From NCBI RefSeq assembly GCF_001653755.1, contig NZ_CP015125.1, forward strand, positions 1,052,001-1,116,000: 64,000 nt of DNA. The letters run 5' to 3'. The notes below the pieces were generated by a model. The model saw only the letters and a list, made by a program, of their open reading frames with translations. It ran no database searches and was not told the origin of the DNA. This document shows positions 60,858 to 64,000 of this stretch, one piece after another; positions within the stretch are counted from its first letter, which is position 1, and each line of letters starts with the position of its first letter. Position numbers and translations under genes: made by a program. This DNA is from Dokdonia donghaensis DSW-1 (GTDB lineage Bacteria; Bacteroidota; Bacteroidia; Flavobacteriales; Flavobacteriaceae).

Positions 60858-61742
60858 TTAATTAAGTATTGCTGGTGTTTTTGCAAAATCTTCGGCGTCG
60901 TGCTGTATGATTACCGTTGCGTTTTGCGCTTTCGCGAAAGCTTCAAATTCCTTTATACTCTTCTCTGTTTCTGGGATGTCGTAGTTAAACTGGGGTACAA
61001 CAGCGTCTTGTCTATTTTTCTCAAAGTGATATATATCACCAGATAATAGAGTAGGACCATTGTTTTTAAGTTGTAAAAACAATACTTGGTGTCCTGCAGT
61101 GTGTCCAGGCATAGATTTTATGATAACTGTACCGTCACCAAAAACATCTTTGTCTCCATCTAGCTTTTCTACATTAGTAAGCTGGTTAAAGCTAGTTGGT
61201 GCATAAAAACTATTTCCTTTAATCTCCTCACTGTTTGCAAAGTCATACTCTGTAGATTGTACAAACCACTTGGCCTTAGGAAAATGATTTGCAGCTCCCG
61301 TGTGGTCAAAATGTATGTGAGAAAAAGCAATCATATCTACATCTTCTGTTGTCATCCCAACACTCGCAAGTTGCATCTTTATAGAATCTTTACGAGAAAT
61401 GGTAAAAGCACCACCTTCTGGTGTGTATGGCTCTTGACCTACTAGCATCTCAGGTAAACCTGTATCCCAAAGCAGCACTCCATCTGGATGCTTGATTACA
61501 TAAAAAGCATCTGCAAGTTGCTTTGACTCTCCTTTATACGTGTCTCCTTGAGCAAAAAGATTGAGGTTATTTGCTTGTACAGTACCTCCAGAAAATTTGT
61601 AAAGAGTTACCTCTGGTGTTTTATTAGAAACAATTTCTGCTTCTTCTTGCGCATCTTTTTTGCCATCTTCATATCCCTTTTTAAATTCCTCACACGAAGT
61701 AAAAAGGCCGGCAATGATTGCTATGATAACTAGTTTTTTCAT
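60858..61742 (-). CDS. AHL-lactonase-like metallo-beta-lactamase-fold lipoprotein
   Basis: The protein has 294 aa with a lipobox ending at Cys17 (LFTSCEE). The HxHxDH zinc motif appears as FSHIHFDHTGA near 140-150, then MPGHTAGHQVLF near 211-222, LSGDIYHFEKNRQD near 234-247 and the closing IIQHDAEDF near 276-284. This layout matches N-acyl-homoserine lactonases, here as an envelope lipoprotein. Lactone hydrolysis is likely but the real substrate is unknown. It lies 29 bp after sufB and carries a palindrome (60927-60942). Confidence 0.85.
   Translation of the reverse strand: MKKLVIIAIIAGLFTSCEEFKKGYEDGKKDAQEEAEIVSNKTPEVTLYKFSGGTVQANNLNLFAQGDTYKGESKQLADAFYVIKHPDGVLLWDTGLPEMLVGQEPYTPEGGAFTISRKDSIKMQLASVGMTTEDVDMIAFSHIHFDHTGAANHFPKAKWFVQSTEYDFANSEEIKGNSFYAPTSFNQLTNVEKLDGDKDVFGDGTVIIKSMPGHTAGHQVLFLQLKNNGPTLLSGDIYHFEKNRQDAVVPQFNYDIPETEKSIKEFEAFAKAQNATVIIQHDAEDFAKTPAILN
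60927..60942. repeat. dispersed palindrome copy (14-bp core intact)
   Basis: CGCTTTCGCGAAAGCT: core intact, outer right G is T. Read as EAFAKAQ in the lactonase-like gene. Confidence 0.9.
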
Positions 61743-61771
61743 CTCTAAATTTGATTGAATATTATGATAAT

Positions 61772-63217
61772 CTATCCTACAGATCCTTCTAGACTTATCT
61801 CAAGTAACTTCTGAGCTTCTACAGCAAACTCCATAGGGAGTTTGTTAAGCACTTCTTTTGAAAAGCCGTTTACGATAAGGGCAATTGCCTTCTCGGTATC
61901 AATACCACGCTGGTTACAGTAAAAAATCTGGTCTTCACCTATTTTACTAGTTGTTGCCTCGTGCTCTACTTGAGCAGTCTTATTTTTTGTCTCAATATAT
62001 GGGAAGGTGTGGGCTCCACACTCGTTACCCATAAGTAGTGAGTCACATTGCGAGAAGTTACGCGCATTTGTAGCTCCAGAGTTAATCTTTACAAGACCTC
62101 TATAGGAGTTTTGAGATTTACCGGCAGAGATACCTTTTGAGATAATCGTACTTTTAGTATTCTTACCTAAGTGTATCATCTTTGTACCCGTATCTGCTTG
62201 CTGGTGATTATTAGTCACAGCGATAGAGTAAAATTCTCCTATTGAGTTATCACCTTTTAAGATACAAGAAGGATACTTCCACGTTACGGCAGATCCTGTC
62301 TCTACTTGTGTCCAAGAGATTTTTGCATTTTTCTCACAAAGACCACGCTTTGTTACAAAGTTGTAAACACCTCCTTTACCCTCTGCATTACCAGGGTACC
62401 AGTTTTGCACAGTACTATACTTAATCTCTGCATCATCTAGAGCGATAAGCTCTACCACTGCGGCGTGTAGTTGGTTTTCATCACGGCTAGGTGCTGTACA
62501 ACCTTCTAGGTAACTTACATAACTACCTTCATCTGCCACGAGTAATGTTCTTTCAAACTGTCCAGTACCTCCTTGATTTATACGAAAGTAAGTAGAGAGC
62601 TCCATAGGACAACGCACCCCTTTAGGAATGTAACAGAAAGATCCGTCAGAAAACACAGCACTGTTAAGAGCTGCATAATAGTTGTCTTTTACAGGAACAA
62701 TGGTGCCTAGGTGCTTACGCACTAGTTCTGGATGTTCCTTTATTGCCTCAGAGATACTCATAAAGATGATCCCTTTTTCGGCTAGTGTTTTCTTAAATGT
62801 AGTTGCTACAGATACAGAGTCTACTACAATATCCATCGCGACATTGTTCATTCTCTTTTGCTCATCTAAAGAGATACCTAGTTTTTTGTACATCGCCAGT
62901 AAATCTGGATCTACATCATCTAGAGTTTTATTTGGATCTACAGATTTTGGTGCAGAGTAATATGCGATAGATTGAAAATCTGGCTTTTCATAATTTACAT
63001 TTGCCCAGTCTGGTTCCTCCATAGACTGCCACACTTTGTAAGCTTCAAGCCTCCAGTCTGTCATCCATTGTGGTTCTTCCTTTTTCTTAGAAATTGCACG
63101 AATGATGTCTTCATTTAATCCTACAGGAAATGTCTCAGTCTCGATGTCTGTAAAAAAACCATACTCATATTCTTTGGTTTTTAACTCTTCCCTTAAATCG
63201 TCTTCAGTATATGCCAT
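61772..63217 (-). CDS. sufB: SufB, Fe-S scaffold component
   Basis: The protein has 481 aa. The family features are present: YYAALNSAVFSDGSFCYIPKGVRCPME near 181-207, SQCDSLLMGNECGAHTFPYIETKN near 391-414, and IFYCNQRGIDTEKAIALIVNGF near 431-452. SufB carries the sulfur-accepting Cys and the nascent cluster with SufD and SufC. It follows sufA with a 55-bp gap that holds a dispersed palindrome. Confidence 0.97.
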   Translation of the reverse strand: MAYTEDDLREELKTKEYEYGFFTDIETETFPVGLNEDIIRAISKKKEEPQWMTDWRLEAYKVWQSMEEPDWANVNYEKPDFQSIAYYSAPKSVDPNKTLDDVDPDLLAMYKKLGISLDEQKRMNNVAMDIVVDSVSVATTFKKTLAEKGIIFMSISEAIKEHPELVRKHLGTIVPVKDNYYAALNSAVFSDGSFCYIPKGVRCPMELSTYFRINQGGTGQFERTLLVADEGSYVSYLEGCTAPSRDENQLHAAVVELIALDDAEIKYSTVQNWYPGNAEGKGGVYNFVTKRGLCEKNAKISWTQVETGSAVTWKYPSCILKGDNSIGEFYSIAVTNNHQQADTGTKMIHLGKNTKSTIISKGISAGKSQNSYRGLVKINSGATNARNFSQCDSLLMGNECGAHTFPYIETKNKTAQVEHEATTSKIGEDQIFYCNQRGIDTEKAIALIVNGFSKEVLNKLPMEFAVEAQKLLEISLEGSVG

Positions 63218-63238
63218 TGTATCTTTTTCTAGCTAGGG

Positions 63239-63258
63239 TACGCTTTCGCGAAAGCGTA
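63239..63258. repeat. dispersed palindrome copy (20-bp form, in-operon)
   Basis: TACGCTTTCGCGAAAGCGTA, extending to 22 bp with flanking G and C, in the sufA-sufB gap. Confidence 0.95.
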
Positions 63259-63272
63259 CTAACATTTTTTAT

Positions 63273-63602
63273 TTATAGTGAAAAACTTTCTCCGCAACCA
63301 CAAGTACGTTGTGCGTTGGGATTGTTAAACACAAAACCTTTACCATTAAGTCCTCCGCTATACTCTAGCGTAGTACCTATGAGGTAGAGAAAACTTTTTT
63401 TGTCTACGATTAGTTTTACATCGTTGTCTTCAAAAACTTTATCATCTTCTTTATGAGCTTTGTCAAAATGAAGGTCATATGACAAGCCACTGCAACCACC
63501 ACTTTTTACACCTACGCGCACATAGTCTGTGGTTACATCAAAACCGTCCTCCTGCATAAGGCTGGCGATCTTAATTTTTGCTGCTGAATCTACTTTAATC
63601 AT
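63273..63602 (-). CDS. sufA: SufA/IscA-type Fe-S carrier
   Basis: The protein has 109 aa, A-type carrier. The three ligand Cys are in GGCSGLSY near 35-42 and TCGCGESF near 100-107. It accepts clusters from SufBCD and passes them to target proteins. First gene of the sufABCD unit, with its own promoter. Confidence 0.95.
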   Translation of the reverse strand: MIKVDSAAKIKIASLMQEDGFDVTTDYVRVGVKSGGCSGLSYDLHFDKAHKEDDKVFEDNDVKLIVDKKSFLYLIGTTLEYSGGLNGKGFVFNNPNAQRTCGCGESFSL

Positions 63603-63621
63603 AATGGGTACAAATAGTTTG

Positions 63622-63651
63622 CAAATATACGGCTTAAGTCGCGTTTTTCAA
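63622..63651 (-). promoter_or_regulatory. promoter of the sufA operon
   Basis: On the minus strand TTG (63651-63649), 19-bp spacer, TATATTTG (63629-63622), both at consensus. The leader is about 13-20 nt. Confidence 0.7.
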
Positions 63652-63741
63652 GACATCCTAACATATAACTAACAGATGGCGAGATAGGTGTTTTCTATAG
63701 TTGTGGTGTATATGGTATTTTATGCGTTGTACATAGGTCAT

Positions 63742-64000
63742 TTATAGGGTTTTTATAAAGCCTAGGTTATCTATAATGATTACTCCTTCTGGGGTTTTGT
63801 CAAACCGAAATACTAGATGATTTATAGAGGAGATGTCAAAGTCTGGGTTCCTTTCTTGAATTTCTGCAAATGGAAACATAAAGGTTTGAAAAATGTTTTC
63901 TGAGTCGCTATCATCTGTGATAAACTGTGACTTCCATATGCGTACTTCTATTTCGCGTTGCAATGCAGAAAAATCACTAAGACAAAAGGTGACTTTTTGA
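63742..64000 (-). CDS. C-terminal fragment of a protein continuing past the right edge
   Basis: The frame is open through 64000, so the apparent TTG start inside it is not a real start. The 85 visible codons include VTFCLSDFSALQREIEVR, FMFPFAEIQERNPDF and VIIIDNLGFI. The alternating pattern fits a beta-sandwich, carbohydrate-binding-like end of a larger enzyme, but I cannot name the family. It is divergent from nothing visible and lies 140 bp upstream of sufA on the same strand. Confidence 0.6.
   Translation of the reverse strand, partial: QKVTFCLSDFSALQREIEVRIWKSQFITDDSDSENIFQTFMFPFAEIQERNPDFDISSINHLVFRFDKTPEGVIIIDNLGFIKTL

Noticed and set aside
1475..63258. Palindromes as insertion-sequence ends, attC sites or CRISPR repeats
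   Set aside because: No transposase, target duplication, spacer array or integrase accompanies any copy, and copies within genes do not appear to lengthen the proteins.
63742..63963. Complete 73-aa gene at the right edge
   Set aside because: Its start is TTG inside a frame open to the window end, so it is a C-terminal fragment.

Overview
This window is 64 kb of an AT-rich chromosome from a marine-type member of the Flavobacteriaceae (Bacteroidota). The evidence is a SusC/SusD pair, a secreted protein with a T9SS C-terminal sorting domain, many families typical of Flavobacteriia (DUF4230, DUF4271, DUF4296, DUF2480, DUF3078), a mevalonate route to isoprenoids, and promoters with the Bacteroidota -7 box TAnnTTTG. 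A Dokdonia/Krokinobacter-like genus is my guess, not something the sequence proves. I see no phage, insertion sequence, CRISPR array or rRNA. Two tRNA-Pro genes are present.

Layout. 0-3.1 kb: the end of a maltose-utilisation cluster (beta-phosphoglucomutase and a GH65 phosphorylase). 3.1-3.7 kb: a DUF4230 gene. 3.7-21.6 kb, minus strand: an eight-gene run that looks like one transcription unit, with a promoter near 21.55 kb and a terminator at 3.74 kb. It holds SusC, SusD, three large paralogous FG-GAP/UnbV lipoproteins, a vanadium-haloperoxidase-like lipoprotein, a membrane-anchored GyrI-like protein and a pentapeptide-repeat protein. It contains no carbohydrate-active enzyme. 21.9-27.3 kb, plus strand: a BaiN-type flavoprotein, DUF1697, TspO (opposite strand), then mevalonate diphosphate decarboxylase, a mevalonate-kinase-like GHMP kinase and a UbiA prenyltransferase. 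27.3-38.8 kb: cold shock protein, small membrane proteins, a TPR lipoprotein, aspS, DUF3050, hemD, DUF4271, a dolichol-phosphate-mannose-synthase-like GT2, pyrC, DUF4296, an epimerase and tyrS. 38.8-47.5 kb: YHS protein, LuxE-like acyl-protein synthetase, a secreted T9SS protein with an internal 600-bp duplication, a two-component pair, a glycosyltransferase, trmB, a LysE exporter and an alkyltransferase-like protein. 47.6-63.7 kb: an iron-sulfur neighbourhood with Mrp/ApbC, NifU-type scaffold, ferredoxin-NADP reductase and [2Fe-2S] ferredoxin. After the tRNAs and two DUF3078 proteins come DUF2480, a SufT-like DUF59 protein, sufE, GNAT, META, sufS, sufD, sufC, two lipoproteins (one an AHL-lactonase-like metallohydrolase), sufB and sufA.

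The most striking feature crosses all these regions. A perfect 16-bp palindrome, CGCTTTCGCGAAAGCG, occurs exactly 16 times, and four further copies differ by one base from the 16-mer. That is about one per 3 kb, inside genes and between them. Most copies inside genes are read in a frame giving Ala-Phe-Ala-Lys-Ala. Several intergenic copies extend to the 20-bp palindrome TACGCTTTCGCGAAAGCGTA. It behaves like a genome-wide iterated palindrome, comparable in style to cyanobacterial HIP1 but much longer, and nothing in the window explains it. This repeat and the SusCD-UnbV-haloperoxidase operon are the two candidates for an undescribed system.
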